64,000 nt of DNA, taken from Haloarcula vallismortis ATCC 29715 (lineage in GTDB: Archaea > Halobacteriota > Halobacteria > Halobacteriales > Haloarculaceae). Under the pieces are notes generated by a model, which saw nothing but the letters and a program-made list of their open reading frames with translations, did no database searches and was not told the DNA's origin. Below are positions 24,509 to 32,623 of this stretch, piece by piece. Within the stretch, counting starts at the first letter, position 1. Each line of letters opens with the position of its first letter. Both the position numbers and the translations under genes were made by a program. The stretch spans positions 1-64,000 of the forward strand of contig NZ_AOLQ01000021.1 of NCBI RefSeq assembly GCF_000337775.1, given 5' to 3'.

Positions 24509-24961
24509 ATGGCCGATTGTCCGCTCGCAGACGACTGTCCCGAATTCACCGAACGAATTCAGGGGATGGGCTGTACCCACTACGGCGACCGTGGCGGCGC
24601 CGAGTGGTGCAATCACTACAACCAGCCGATCTCGGAACTCAAGAGCCAGCCAGTCAAGATGGGCGAGGAGGTCACCGTCGACATCGAGGACATCCACGAG
24701 AGTGGCGCCGGCGTTGGGCGGACCGAGGACGGCTTCATCATCATGGTCGACGGGGTGCTCCCGCCGGCGCGCTCACTGGTCAAGGTGACGAACGTCCACT
24801 CGAACCACGCCCGCGCCGAGGAGGTCGAGCGACTGGAGATGGACGAGGACCTCTCCGAATCCGAAACCGACGAGAGCGACACGGAGACCGACGAGACGGA
24901 CGACGACCCCGACGACGACGGCCGGCGTCTCGGGAGTCGGGACAACTTCTGGGGCAGCTAG
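24509..24961 (+). CDS. TRAM-domain protein with N-terminal cysteine motif
   Basis: A 150-residue protein. The N-terminus holds five or six Cys/His residues (ADCPLADDCPEF, MGCTHYG, WCNHYN) that may bind a metal. A TRAM domain at about 52-110 (VKMGEEVTVDIEDIHESGAG and GVGRTEDGFIIMVDGVLPP) is a small beta-barrel RNA-binding module. A very acidic tail (about 112-140) follows. TRAM proteins in archaea have been linked to RNA chaperone roles. The Cys-rich extension is not part of the basic fold. It is followed by the SDR gene on the same strand. Confidence 0.82.
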   Translation: MADCPLADDCPEFTERIQGMGCTHYGDRGGAEWCNHYNQPISELKSQPVKMGEEVTVDIEDIHESGAGVGRTEDGFIIMVDGVLPPARSLVKVTNVHSNHARAEEVERLEMDEDLSESETDESDTETDETDDDPDDDGRRLGSRDNFWGS

Positions 24962-25037
24962 GACAGTCCGCGGTCGAGCGTCACTGGGACAGTTTGCGAG
25001 CGGGACTTCTTTGAGCCAGTCAGTCTTTCCTGTGGAT

Positions 25038-25820
25038 ATGGATCTTGAACTTGAAGGCAACGCAGCGCTGTGTACCGCCGCGACGAGCGGCCTCGGACTT
25101 GCGAGCGCCGAAGCGCTTGCTGCTGAGGGAGCCGACGTGGCCGTCTGTGGCCAAACGCCGGACCACGTCGACGAAGCTCGCCAGCGGCTCGAATCGGTCG
25201 GCGACGGCGACGTGCTGGCCGTCGAAGCCGACATCACCGACCCCGACCAGATTGAAGCGCTCGTCGAGGAGACTGTCGACAGTTTCGGCGGCCTCGACCA
25301 TGTCGTCACCAGCGCCGGCGGCCCGGCCCCCGGACCGTTCATGGAGACGACTGAGCGCGAGTGGTACAGCGCCTACGACCTGCTTGTGATGAGTGCCGTC
25401 TGGACCACCCGGACCGCCTACCCGTACCTCAGAGACTCCGAAGCCGGCACTATCGTCAACATCACCTCCCGCTCTGTCAGGGAGGTTATCGACGATCTGG
25501 TCCTCTCGAATGCCGTCCGTCGCGCCGTCATCGGTCTGATGAAAACGCAGGCCCGCGAGTTCGCACCCGAGGTTCGCGTCAACGCCGTCCTCCCCGGCGC
25601 ACACGAGACGCCCCGAATCGAGGAACTCGTGGAGGCGGCCGTCGAGCGCGGCGAGTACGACTCCTACGAGGCGGGTATCGAGTCGTGGTCCGACGCGCCG
25701 CTACAGCGCGTCGGCCAGCCTGAAGAACTCGGCGACGTAGTGGCGTTCCTTTCGTCGGCCCGCTCCTCCTACGTCACCGGGACAGCCCTGCCCGTCGACG
25801 GCGGCGCGATGCGGAGCTAA
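25038..25820 (+). CDS. SDR-family protein lacking the catalytic Tyr-Lys pair
   Basis: A 260-residue short-chain dehydrogenase/reductase fold. The cofactor loop TAATSGLGLA (residues 13-22), the DIT after beta-4, the SAGG motif near residue 92 and the C-terminal SSARSSYVTGTALPVDGG are all present. The active-site segment reads SNAVRRAVIGLMK. Aligned to YxxSKxAxxxLxK, the Tyr is Ser157 and the Lys is Arg161. A Ser near 144 is kept. The protein may bind NAD(P) but use other chemistry or act non-catalytically. Similar SDRs with SNxxR motifs exist in my recollection. Confidence 0.85.
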   Translation: MDLELEGNAALCTAATSGLGLASAEALAAEGADVAVCGQTPDHVDEARQRLESVGDGDVLAVEADITDPDQIEALVEETVDSFGGLDHVVTSAGGPAPGPFMETTEREWYSAYDLLVMSAVWTTRTAYPYLRDSEAGTIVNITSRSVREVIDDLVLSNAVRRAVIGLMKTQAREFAPEVRVNAVLPGAHETPRIEELVEAAVERGEYDSYEAGIESWSDAPLQRVGQPEELGDVVAFLSSARSSYVTGTALPVDGGAMRS

Positions 25821-25841
25821 CAGCCCTGGTCGCCGGGCCAC

Positions 25842-26837
25842 TCAGAATAGCCCGTCGTCCCGCAGTTCTGCGACCACTTCTCGGACGCGCTGGGCCTCGT
25901 CTTTCGGAACGACGAGCGTCCGGTCGTCGAACGACGCCACCACCAGATCTTCGACGCCGACGGCGCTGACGTGGCCGTCGCTCGCCAGCACGTTCCCGTC
26001 GGCGTCGATAGTAACCGCGTCGCCGAGCACGGCGTTCCCGTCCTGGCTGTCGAGGACACGCTCGAAGGCATCCCACGAGCCCAGGTCGTCCCAGTCCAGC
26101 GCCGCCGGGACGACGAAGGCGTTGTCGGCGTCTTCGAGCACCGCGTAGTCGATGCTCACAGGGTCGATAGCGTCGAATGCGGCGTCGTAATTCCCTTCGT
26201 CCAACCGCTCAATCATCGGTGCAAGCGGCGATGATTCGGCGGCGGACAGCAGGCCCGACGGCGTCCAAGAAAACAGGCCGGCGTTCCAGTAGAACCCTTC
26301 CCGGACGTACTCCGTCGCGGTCTCCCGGTCGGGCTTCTCGTGGAACGTTTCGACCGGCGCAAAGCCGTTCTCGGACGCCCCGGGCTTGATGTAACCGTAG
26401 CCGGTCGCCGGCCGGTCGGGCTTGATGCCGACGGTAACAAGCCCCTTTGTTTCCACTGCGACTCGCGCGGCCGTCCGTGCGATTGTCTCGAACGGCCCCG
26501 AAATCCGGTGGTCGCTCGGCAGACACAGCAGGACGCAGTCCCCGACCTGCTCGCGGATGCGGTGGGCCGCGTACAGAAGCGCCGGCCCGGTATCTTTGGG
26601 TTCCGGTTCGGTCAACACTGCCGCATTCGGGACGCGCTCCCGCACCCCGTCGGCGAATGACTCCCGGGTCAGTACGTAGCTCTCGTCGACGAACCCTACC
26701 CGGCTGACAGTCTCGGCAAGTAGTGACTCGTCTTCCCCGAACGAGAGAAACTGTTTGGGCCGGTCGCTCCGACTCGCCGGATACAGACGTGTTCCGGTCC
26801 CGCCGGCCAAAACGAGCGCAACGATTGGTCGCTCCAT
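25842..26837 (-). CDS. manC: Mannose-1-phosphate guanylyltransferase-like enzyme
   Basis: A nucleotidyltransferase of 331 residues that would form GDP-mannose for glycans from mannose-1-phosphate. The signature GGTGTRLYP (residues 12-20) plus RPKQFLSF is specific for mannose-1-P guanylyltransferases. PEPKDTGPALLYAA, LPSDHRI, GYGYIKPG, FHEKPDRETA and FYWNAGLFSW follow in family order. No C-terminal phosphomannose isomerase domain is present, so it is a single-function enzyme. It converges with the SDR gene, 21 bases away. Confidence 0.88.
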   Translation of the reverse strand: MERPIVALVLAGGTGTRLYPASRSDRPKQFLSFGEDESLLAETVSRVGFVDESYVLTRESFADGVRERVPNAAVLTEPEPKDTGPALLYAAHRIREQVGDCVLLCLPSDHRISGPFETIARTAARVAVETKGLVTVGIKPDRPATGYGYIKPGASENGFAPVETFHEKPDRETATEYVREGFYWNAGLFSWTPSGLLSAAESSPLAPMIERLDEGNYDAAFDAIDPVSIDYAVLEDADNAFVVPAALDWDDLGSWDAFERVLDSQDGNAVLGDAVTIDADGNVLASDGHVSAVGVEDLVVASFDDRTLVVPKDEAQRVREVVAELRDDGLF

Positions 26838-26919
26838 ACCCGGCGTTCGCCCGGCCAGCGGTAAAGTGTTGTACTGGCGACCGAGAAGGGGACCGGCCGA
26901 ACCAACTGCTATCCGGCAC

Positions 26920-27204
26920 TTACCACGTCTCTATTGTCCCGTCCCTGATATCCTCGACACAGCCCTGACAGTCCGTGTTCTCCCCGTCGTAACAGACTGG
27001 CCGCCGCTGCTCGTCCATCGACACGGCGCGGTACTCGGCGTGACGGCGACAGACGATGCGGGCCCGCCCTTCCTCGTCTCTGGGCAGGCCGGCCTCCGCC
27101 GACCGCTTGCCGTTCTTATAGGCCTTCTTCGCGTCGGAGAGTTGCTGCTCGGCCGACCGCAAGGTGTCCCGGATGAACCGCGCGAGTCGCTCGTCGTCGG
27201 CCAT
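26920..27204 (-). CDS. Small Cys-containing haloarchaeal protein
   Basis: A 94-residue protein with an N-terminal helical, charged part (ADDERLARFIRDTLRSAEQQ) and a C-terminal region with three cysteines (RPVCYDGENTDCQGC) plus Cys/His in VCRRHAEY that may form a zinc site. ATG 27204 was chosen because the longer open frame to 27348 would run over the rpa3 promoter. It diverges from rpa3. Function unknown; I recall similar proteins across haloarchaea. Confidence 0.7.
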   Translation of the reverse strand: MADDERLARFIRDTLRSAEQQLSDAKKAYKNGKRSAEAGLPRDEEGRARIVCRRHAEYRAVSMDEQRRPVCYDGENTDCQGCVEDIRDGTIETW

Positions 27205-27277
27205 ACCTCCCGTTGTGCCCGGCGACAAATCAATCTTCTCGCGCGTGCCCAACTTCACTTTCACTCCGCTGGGCGAG

Positions 27278-27286
27278 TATTTATAT
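27278..27286 (+). promoter_or_regulatory. TATA-like box for rpa3
   Basis: The A/T block tatttatat lies about 66 bases before the rpa3 ATG. With typical spacing transcription would start near 27308 and leave a leader of about 40 bases. It lies in the spacer shared with the divergent small gene. Confidence 0.45.
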
Positions 27287-27347
27287 CCGAAGGGGACCAA
27301 CCGTCGATTGTCTCCCAACGAAAACCAGGCGGAGACAGTGAAAGCCA

Positions 27348-28292
27348 ATGACTGAGTCAGATTTGCGTACCCACGCGACAGAGATACACGAGCAGTTTTC
27401 CGACCAGCTAGAGATCGACGTCGACGACGTCGTCGAGCGACTCGATACGCTGGTGAACGATTATCAGGTCCCCATCAGCGAGGCCCGTCGAAGTGTCGTC
27501 AACACGTACCTCGACGAGGCCGGCATGGACCGCGACCAGCTGGGCGGCGGCGACGGCGGCGGCAACGAACAGGTCAACGTCGCCGATGTCGACGCCCCCG
27601 AGGAGTGGGTCGACATTCGCGCGAAAGTCGTCGAACTCTGGGACCCGCGCGCCGACGCCGTGGCCCAGGTCGGCCTGCTGGGCGATGAGACGGGCACGAT
27701 CAAGTTCACGAAGTGGTCGAAGTCCGACCTGCCCTCCCTAGAAGAAGGCAAATCCTACGCCCTGCGCAACGTCGTCACCGACGAGTATCAGGGCCGCTTC
27801 TCCGTGAAGCTCAACCGGACGACCACCATCGAGGAACTGGACGAGGACCTCGAGGTCGGCGACGACAGCGTCGAGGCCGAGGGCGCACTGGTCGACATTC
27901 AGTCGGGCTCCGGGCTGATCAAACGCTGTCCGGAGGACGACTGCACACGCGTCCTGCAGAACGGCCGTTGCAACGAACACGGCGAGGTCGAAGGCGAGTT
28001 CGACCTCCGCATCAAGGGCGTGCTCGACGACGGCGAGGAAGTCACCGAGGTCATCTTCGACGAGGACGCGACCGAGGAACTGACCGGTATCGCCCTCGAA
28101 GAAGCGAAGGAGATGGCGATGGACGCGCTCGATACGACCGTCGTCGCAGACGAGATGCGACAGAAGATCCTCGGCCGCTACTACCGCGTTCAGGGGCCGA
28201 CCTTCGGCCGCTACTTGCTCGCCGACGAGCAGGAGCGACTGACCGGGGCCGTGGATGCAGACGAGATTCTCATCAAAGCGAGGTCGATCTAA
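27348..28292 (+). CDS. rpa3: Single-stranded DNA-binding protein RPA3-type
   Basis: A 314-residue single-stranded-DNA-binding protein. The order is an N-terminal helical region (1-75) with an Asp/Gly-rich spacer, an OB fold at about 80-175 (DIRAKVVELWDP, VGLLGDETGTIKFTKWS), a zinc-finger-containing domain (CPEDDC ... CNEHGE near 203-220), and a C-terminal helical domain. In Haloferax volcanii RPA3 has a single OB domain plus zinc finger and is paired with RPAP3, matching this gene and its neighbour. Stop and next ATG are immediately adjacent. Confidence 0.88.
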   Translation: MTESDLRTHATEIHEQFSDQLEIDVDDVVERLDTLVNDYQVPISEARRSVVNTYLDEAGMDRDQLGGGDGGGNEQVNVADVDAPEEWVDIRAKVVELWDPRADAVAQVGLLGDETGTIKFTKWSKSDLPSLEEGKSYALRNVVTDEYQGRFSVKLNRTTTIEELDEDLEVGDDSVEAEGALVDIQSGSGLIKRCPEDDCTRVLQNGRCNEHGEVEGEFDLRIKGVLDDGEEVTEVIFDEDATEELTGIALEEAKEMAMDALDTTVVADEMRQKILGRYYRVQGPTFGRYLLADEQERLTGAVDADEILIKARSI

Positions 28293-28907
28293 ATGGCGAG
28301 TACACCCACCCGCGAGGTCGCACGACGCGTCTTCGCACGCGAGTTCAACGACGCGAGCTACACGTTCAAGGAATCCGACGACGACCGCGCACCGGTGTAC
28401 GTCCTGCTGCCGACCGGGCAGCGCGCCAACCGCGTGTTCCTGGTTGGCACCCTCACCGAGACCGAGGACGTCGGCGAGGACAGCGAGTACTGGCAGGGCC
28501 GAGTCGTCGACCCCAACGGCGACACGTTCTTCATGTACGCCGGGCAGTACCAGCCCGACGCGGCGTCGATGCTGCGCGAACTGGATCCCCCGGCCTACGT
28601 CGCTGTCGTCGGCAAGCCCCGTACCTACGAGACCGACGAGGGCGAAGTGAACGTCTCGATTCGCCCCGAGTCCATCTCGGAGGTCGACGAGGCGACGCGG
28701 GACCGCTGGGTCGTCGAGACGGCCGAGCGCACCCTCGACCGGGTCAAGCGGTACAAGGAAGCCGACATGGAGGACCCGGCCACCGACGAGTACATCGCGA
28801 TGGCCGACGAGGAGTACGAACAACTGTCAATCGAGAACTACCGGCAGTCAGTCGTCGGCGCACTCGAAAGCCTACAGGACGAGCAGGCCGAAGCCAGCGC
28901 CGACTAA
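28293..28907 (+). CDS. rpap3: RPA-associated protein RPAP3 (COG3390)
   Basis: A 204-residue partner of RPA3 with one OB-like domain (about 30-135, including VYVLLPTGQRANRVFLVGTL and YWQGRVVDPNGDTFFMYAG) and an acidic helical C-terminus. In Haloferax, RPAPs form specific complexes with their RPA and are needed with it for DNA repair. Its ATG follows directly on the rpa3 TAA, giving tight translational coupling. The name is by homology and gene order. Confidence 0.87.
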   Translation: MASTPTREVARRVFAREFNDASYTFKESDDDRAPVYVLLPTGQRANRVFLVGTLTETEDVGEDSEYWQGRVVDPNGDTFFMYAGQYQPDAASMLRELDPPAYVAVVGKPRTYETDEGEVNVSIRPESISEVDEATRDRWVVETAERTLDRVKRYKEADMEDPATDEYIAMADEEYEQLSIENYRQSVVGALESLQDEQAEASAD

Positions 28908-28941
28908 CCTCGACGCTGCCGGCGGTTTTTTGCGACTGACG

Positions 28942-29370
28942 TTACGGCTCCAGTAGCTCGATTCGGTTCCCCTCGGGATCGACGACAAACATAATCGTCG
29001 TCCCGCTTTCGGTCGTCTGGGGGCCACTGAGCGTCTCGACATCGTCGGGCAGCCGACCGGCCACGGCCTCTAGGTCGTCAACCTCCAGCCCGGGGTGGGT
29101 CGACCCCGGCCGATTGAGATCCGGGTCCGGCATTGCCTCGCCCTCCGGTTCGTATGTCGCCAGCTCCAGGCGCACGCTGCCGGCGTCTAGATGGACCAGC
29201 TCGGCGCTGGCTCCCTTGATGTCGACGGCGGTTCCAAACGCCTCGTCACCGACGGAAAACCGGGTCAGTACGTTGAGCCCGAGCACGTCGCGGTAGAACT
29301 CGACGGCGCGGTCCAGGTCGCTGACGATGATGCCGAAGTGGTGGCCAGCTGCGTCGAAGTCTGTCGCCAT
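28942..29370 (-). CDS. VOC-superfamily (glyoxalase-like) protein
   Basis: A 142-residue vicinal-oxygen-chelate fold: two beta-alpha-beta-beta-beta modules with metal-ligand positions near HHFGIIVSDL, SVRLELATY and the C-terminal VDPEGNRIELLEP. Members include glyoxalase I, methylmalonyl-CoA epimerase and dioxygenases; the substrate cannot be told here. It is convergent with rpap3 and divergent from the ribbon-helix-helix gene. Confidence 0.82.
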   Translation of the reverse strand: MATDFDAAGHHFGIIVSDLDRAVEFYRDVLGLNVLTRFSVGDEAFGTAVDIKGASAELVHLDAGSVRLELATYEPEGEAMPDPDLNRPGSTHPGLEVDDLEAVAGRLPDDVETLSGPQTTESGTTIMFVVDPEGNRIELLEP

Positions 29371-29470
29371 CTCTGCCGATACCGAGGTCGTCCGACTGTT
29401 AAATCACGGCGATTCGACTGTTGCCAGGGACGGCCACCGGGACACAGATCCGGTAGCGTCTGACAAACGA

Positions 29471-29477
29471 TTAAATA
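29471..29477 (+). promoter_or_regulatory. TATA-like box for the ribbon-helix-helix gene
   Basis: The box ttaaata is centred 30 bases before the ATG at 29504, so the transcript probably begins within a few bases of the start codon. This supports the chosen start over the longer frame from 29327. Confidence 0.5.
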
Positions 29478-29503
29478 CGTTGCTACTAAATCAGTACGTA
29501 ACT

Positions 29504-29938
29504 ATGGGCAACAAAAACAAGACTATCTCCTTTCGCGTCAGCGAGGACAAATTCGAGACCCTTCGCGAAATCGCCGAGGAGCGCGATATCTCGTTGTCTG
29601 CAGTTTTTCGTGACTACGTCGACACGCTCGTTTCCCACGACGGTCAGGTGAAGGTCGCGCCGGAACACGAGTTCGAGGACGATGCAACCGAGACCAGCAC
29701 TGAGAGCTTCCCCCCGAAGGTTGAAGTGCCGAAGAGCTTCGTCCGCGAGCACGAACGACTCGAACTCGAAGCCGAGCACCTCCGCGAACAACTGGAAGAA
29801 CACAAGCGCTACGTCACAAAGCTTCGCCAGCAACTCGACGAGATGGACCAAGACGAGGTCATCCACCTCGAAGACTTAGATCAGGGCGAAGAAGAGGACG
29901 CCTCCTATCGCATCGGTAGCTTCGACGACCTAGAGTAA
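29504..29938 (+). CDS. Ribbon-helix-helix protein with coiled coil
   Basis: A 144-residue putative DNA-binding protein. An N-terminal ribbon-helix-helix domain (ISFRVSEDKFETLREIAEERDISLSAVFRDYVD is the strand-helix-helix pattern, residues about 7-42) resembles CopG/MetJ-type dimers. A disordered acidic linker, a coiled coil (about 80-118, rich in LEAEHLREQLEEHKR-type heptads) and an acidic C-terminal tail follow. The coiled coil suggests higher-order assembly or a partner protein. It converges with the next gene with a 9-base overlap. Targets unknown. Confidence 0.78.
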   Translation: MGNKNKTISFRVSEDKFETLREIAEERDISLSAVFRDYVDTLVSHDGQVKVAPEHEFEDDATETSTESFPPKVEVPKSFVREHERLELEAEHLREQLEEHKRYVTKLRQQLDEMDQDEVIHLEDLDQGEEEDASYRIGSFDDLE

Positions 29939-30382
29939 CCGCTGGCGTTTCTGTTGCACGTCTTCGGCCACATCGTCGCGCCCATCGACGTCGGCCAGGG
30001 TTTCGACGGCTTCTAACGTTCTGACAGAGTTATCGAGGAAGGAGAGCACGTCGCCCGGATACGCATACAGCATGTAATCGTCGCTCATCACGTCGACGAT
30101 GGCGTCCGGCCCCATCCCTTGCTCGCGCAACTCCAGCAGGTAGGATATGAACTTCCGCTCGGCACAGCCACAGTGGGGATTGGCCTCACAATCACAGTCC
30201 AGAAAGTCCTCGGCAAAATCCAGCACCCGCTCTCTGGTGGCTTCATCGAGCTTTGCCAGCCCCTCGCCCTGAAAGAGGATGTCCAGCGTCGCACCCTTGA
30301 ACGCCCCTTTCGGGAAGCTCGTCTCTAGCTGGGAGGCGAGTTGCTGGTGGTTCTTGACGTAGATTTTGTCCGTGATGGCCAC
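29930..30382 (-). CDS. Cys-rich haloarchaeal protein (DUF5814-like)
   Basis: A 150-residue protein with a central cysteine cluster DCDCEANPHCGCAE (about 62-75) likely to bind metal, preceded by LDEATRERVLDFAEDF and followed by MSDDYMLYAYPGDVLSFLD. I recall this domain as DUF5814, which also occurs linked to haloarchaeal helicases; the identification is from memory. A metal-binding role with nucleic acid is only a suggestion. The 3' end overlaps the convergent ribbon-helix-helix gene by 9 bases. Confidence 0.68.
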   Translation of the reverse strand: MAITDKIYVKNHQQLASQLETSFPKGAFKGATLDILFQGEGLAKLDEATRERVLDFAEDFLDCDCEANPHCGCAERKFISYLLELREQGMGPDAIVDVMSDDYMLYAYPGDVLSFLDNSVRTLEAVETLADVDGRDDVAEDVQQKRQRLL

Positions 30383-30560
30383 GCGTACCCGTTTGTACGC
30401 GTCGGCCGTGTAAAAGCGTCTCGAAGCAATCGGTGGGCTGAATAGTGTTCGTTCAGCCCCGAGGGGCCACCGCTGTCACGCGCTCTCACGGCCCACTGGT
30501 TCCCAGATTCGTAACGTATTTCTGTTCCAGCGGAATAACTATGAATGCTTCAGCGAGCGT

Positions 30561-30632
30561 GTCCGGGCTGGGGTAGTGGCATCCTTTAGCCTTGTGGTGG
30601 CTAAGAGGCGGGTTCAATTCCCGCGCCCGGAC
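30561..30632 (+). tRNA. tRNA-His (GUG)
   Basis: The gene carries the extra 5' G (30561) opposite discriminator C73 (30632), diagnostic of tRNA-His. Acceptor TCCGGGC pairs with GCCCGGA, the anticodon stem is TAGCC/GGCTA with loop TTGTGGT (anticodon GTG), and the T arm is GCGGG-TTCAATT-CCCGC. No intron and no encoded CCA. An HNH gene starts 90 bases downstream. Confidence 0.93.
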
Positions 30633-30721
30633 TTAGGCTTTCTACCTGCTGATTTCGACAGATTCAGCATATCGTCGATTCTCCCGTTCATTTATAATGT
30701 GTCAGCAGATAGTACTTTTTG

Positions 30722-31570
30722 ATGACAAGTCACGACTGCCCCTCCTGTGACCGGACGTTTGACTCTAGACGCGGACTCGGCGTTCACCATAGCAGCACTC
30801 ACGACGAACGCCTGCCAAACAGGGAGTGTGACCGCTGTTCGGATAGGTTTCACTCTGAACACGAGAAACGGTACTGCTCCGCCGAGTGTCGTGACGCCGC
30901 AGTCTCCTTTTCAGGAGCCGACAACCCGAACTATTCCAGTGCGAGGAAGGAGACGACCTGTGACAACTGCGGCACGAGTTTCGAATACTACCCATCGGAA
31001 AAAGAGGGGTGTTATTGCCCGGACTGTGTCGAGAACGCTGAGTGGCGACACACGCGACAGATTTCCGGGGTCGATAACCCGAACTGGAACGGCGGAACGC
31101 TCAGCTTCGATTGTTCTGTCTGTGACAGCCCCGTTGAGCGATATCCGAGCGATGTGACCGGGGAAGTCGTCCTCTGCAGTCGGGACTGCCACGCCGAGTG
31201 GCTCTCCGAGGCGTTCGCTGGCGATGGGCATCCGAACTGGCGTGGCGGCGGCGTCGGCGACTACGGGCCGGGCTGGCGGGCAGTGCGCGAACAGGCCTTA
31301 GAGCGGGACGACCACGCCTGCGTGCTGTGTGGCACTGATGCCGACGAACTGGGCCGGAACCCGGACGTGCACCACATTGTGCCGGTTCGGTTGTTCGCCG
31401 TGATGCCAGCGCTCGCCGTCCGGGACGCACACACGCTCGACAACGTCGTCTCGCTGTGTCCGGGCTGTCATCGTCGAGCCGAGTTCGGTCACGTTTCGCG
31501 GGCGGAACTGCGCTGGCGGGCCGGCATCCCCCGGACGGACGCCATCATCGAGGGCGGCGCGACGGCGTAG
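30722..31570 (+). CDS. HNH endonuclease-type protein with several zinc motifs
   Basis: A 282-residue protein. The N-terminus has a C2H2-like finger (CPSCDRTFDSRRGLGVHHSSTH) followed by three or four Cys4-type knuckles (CDRC..CSAEC, CDNCG..CPDC, CSVC..CSRDC) separated by short DNPNW-type repeats. The C-terminal nuclease domain has CVLCG, DVHHIVPV, NVVSLCPGCHRRAE: the HNH core with its flanking zinc cysteines. It probably cuts or binds DNA. It begins 90 bases after tRNA-His behind an A/T-rich promoter (tttataatg). Targets and role (host defence, homing, repair) are not evident. Confidence 0.8.
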   Translation: MTSHDCPSCDRTFDSRRGLGVHHSSTHDERLPNRECDRCSDRFHSEHEKRYCSAECRDAAVSFSGADNPNYSSARKETTCDNCGTSFEYYPSEKEGCYCPDCVENAEWRHTRQISGVDNPNWNGGTLSFDCSVCDSPVERYPSDVTGEVVLCSRDCHAEWLSEAFAGDGHPNWRGGGVGDYGPGWRAVREQALERDDHACVLCGTDADELGRNPDVHHIVPVRLFAVMPALAVRDAHTLDNVVSLCPGCHRRAEFGHVSRAELRWRAGIPRTDAIIEGGATA

Positions 31571-31612
31571 CCGACCGGAATCTACACAACCTGTCCCGCC
31601 GCGGGTACGCGT

Positions 31613-31891
31613 ATGTCACCGACTGTCGACGAGCTACGAAACGAGATCCGCGAGGCCGTCGGCCGGTACGAACGCCCGGTCTCGACTGCCTTCACCAAGG
31701 AAGCCCTGGCAGCGATCTGTGGGGCCGTCGGATACGAAATCGACACGGACCGGCTGCCGTCGAAGCCGCAGATGCGGGCGGGGATTCTCTGGAAGATCGG
31801 TGAGCGCGAGGATGACGACCCGGCGGACGCGGAGCAGCCCTTCCGGAAGGGAGACCTCGAAGCGATTGCCGCGGCGCTGTCCGACAAGTAG
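31613..31891 (+). CDS. Small protein of unknown function
   Basis: A 92-residue, helix-rich acidic protein (SPTVDELRNEIREAVGRYE at the start, then FTKEALAAICGAVGYEID and KGDLEAIAAALSDK). The repeated helical modules at start and end look like a small helical bundle. It follows the HNH gene by 43 bases in the same orientation and precedes a phosphoribosyltransferase gene. I do not recognise the family. Confidence 0.6.
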   Translation: MSPTVDELRNEIREAVGRYERPVSTAFTKEALAAICGAVGYEIDTDRLPSKPQMRAGILWKIGEREDDDPADAEQPFRKGDLEAIAAALSDK

Positions 31892-31973
31892 CGGTGCCCT
31901 CCGGCTGGCGCGCGGTTTCCAGTCGACCGCCAGAATGCGGAAATATTTGCGTCTCGACAGCGAACTAACTAGT

Positions 31974-32621
31974 ATGGTACGCAACCGCTCCCCGATGTTC
32001 GAGAACAGGCTCGATGCCGGTCGGCGGCTGGGTGAGGCGTTGCGCGAGCGGGACATCGAGGTCGATGTTGTCCTTGCGATCCCGCGCGGTGGACTGCCGG
32101 TCGGGCGGCCAGTCGCTGACGCGCTTGATGTGCCGCTGGATATTGCGGTCGCAAAGAAGATCGGCGCACCGAACAACCCCGAGTATGCTATCGGCGCTGT
32201 CGCCGCCGACGGCTCGGTCTGGCTCAACACCGATGTCATCGAGCGACGAGAGATTCCCCGCGACTACGTTGCGAGCACCCGAGCGGAGATGGCCGAATCC
32301 GCTCGGCAGAAGGCCCAGCGCTACCGCGAACCGGAGTCTTCGCCGTCACTTACGGGCAAGCGGGTGTGTCTCGTCGACGACGGCGTGGCAACGGGTGCGA
32401 CGGCGCGGGCCTGCATCGAGCAGATCCGACAGGCTGACCCCGAGCGACTTGTGCTCGCGGTGCCGGTCGCCTCGCCGCGGGCGATATCGGACCTCAAAGC
32501 GCTCGCTGACGAGGTGATCTGTTTAGCGGTTCCCTCGGAGTTCCGTGCCGTCGGTCAGTACTACGAGCAGTTCGAACAGGTGTCCGACGAGGCAGCGATG
32601 TCGTATCTCTCCGACGAGTAA
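31974..32621 (+). CDS. Phosphoribosyltransferase-family protein
   Basis: A type I PRTase fold of 215 residues. The PRPP-binding loop VCLVDDGVATGATARA is intact, preceded by the hood part AIPRGGLPVGRPVADAL and KKIGAPNNPEYAIGAV. The N-terminal FENRLDAGRRLGEAL block is typical of a widespread family whose members are sometimes fused to hydrolases; they are poorly characterised. The true start is ATG 31974; the longer frame to 31719 is out of family. The downstream M50 gene is convergent. Confidence 0.85.
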   Translation: MVRNRSPMFENRLDAGRRLGEALRERDIEVDVVLAIPRGGLPVGRPVADALDVPLDIAVAKKIGAPNNPEYAIGAVAADGSVWLNTDVIERREIPRDYVASTRAEMAESARQKAQRYREPESSPSLTGKRVCLVDDGVATGATARACIEQIRQADPERLVLAVPVASPRAISDLKALADEVICLAVPSEFRAVGQYYEQFEQVSDEAAMSYLSDE

Positions 32622-32623
32622 CG

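Noticed and set aside
27713-28939. Plus-strand open frame of 408 codons overlapping rpa3-rpap3
   Set aside because: Extremely Arg-rich, out of frame with two recognised RPA-system genes; a haloarchaeal protein would be acidic.
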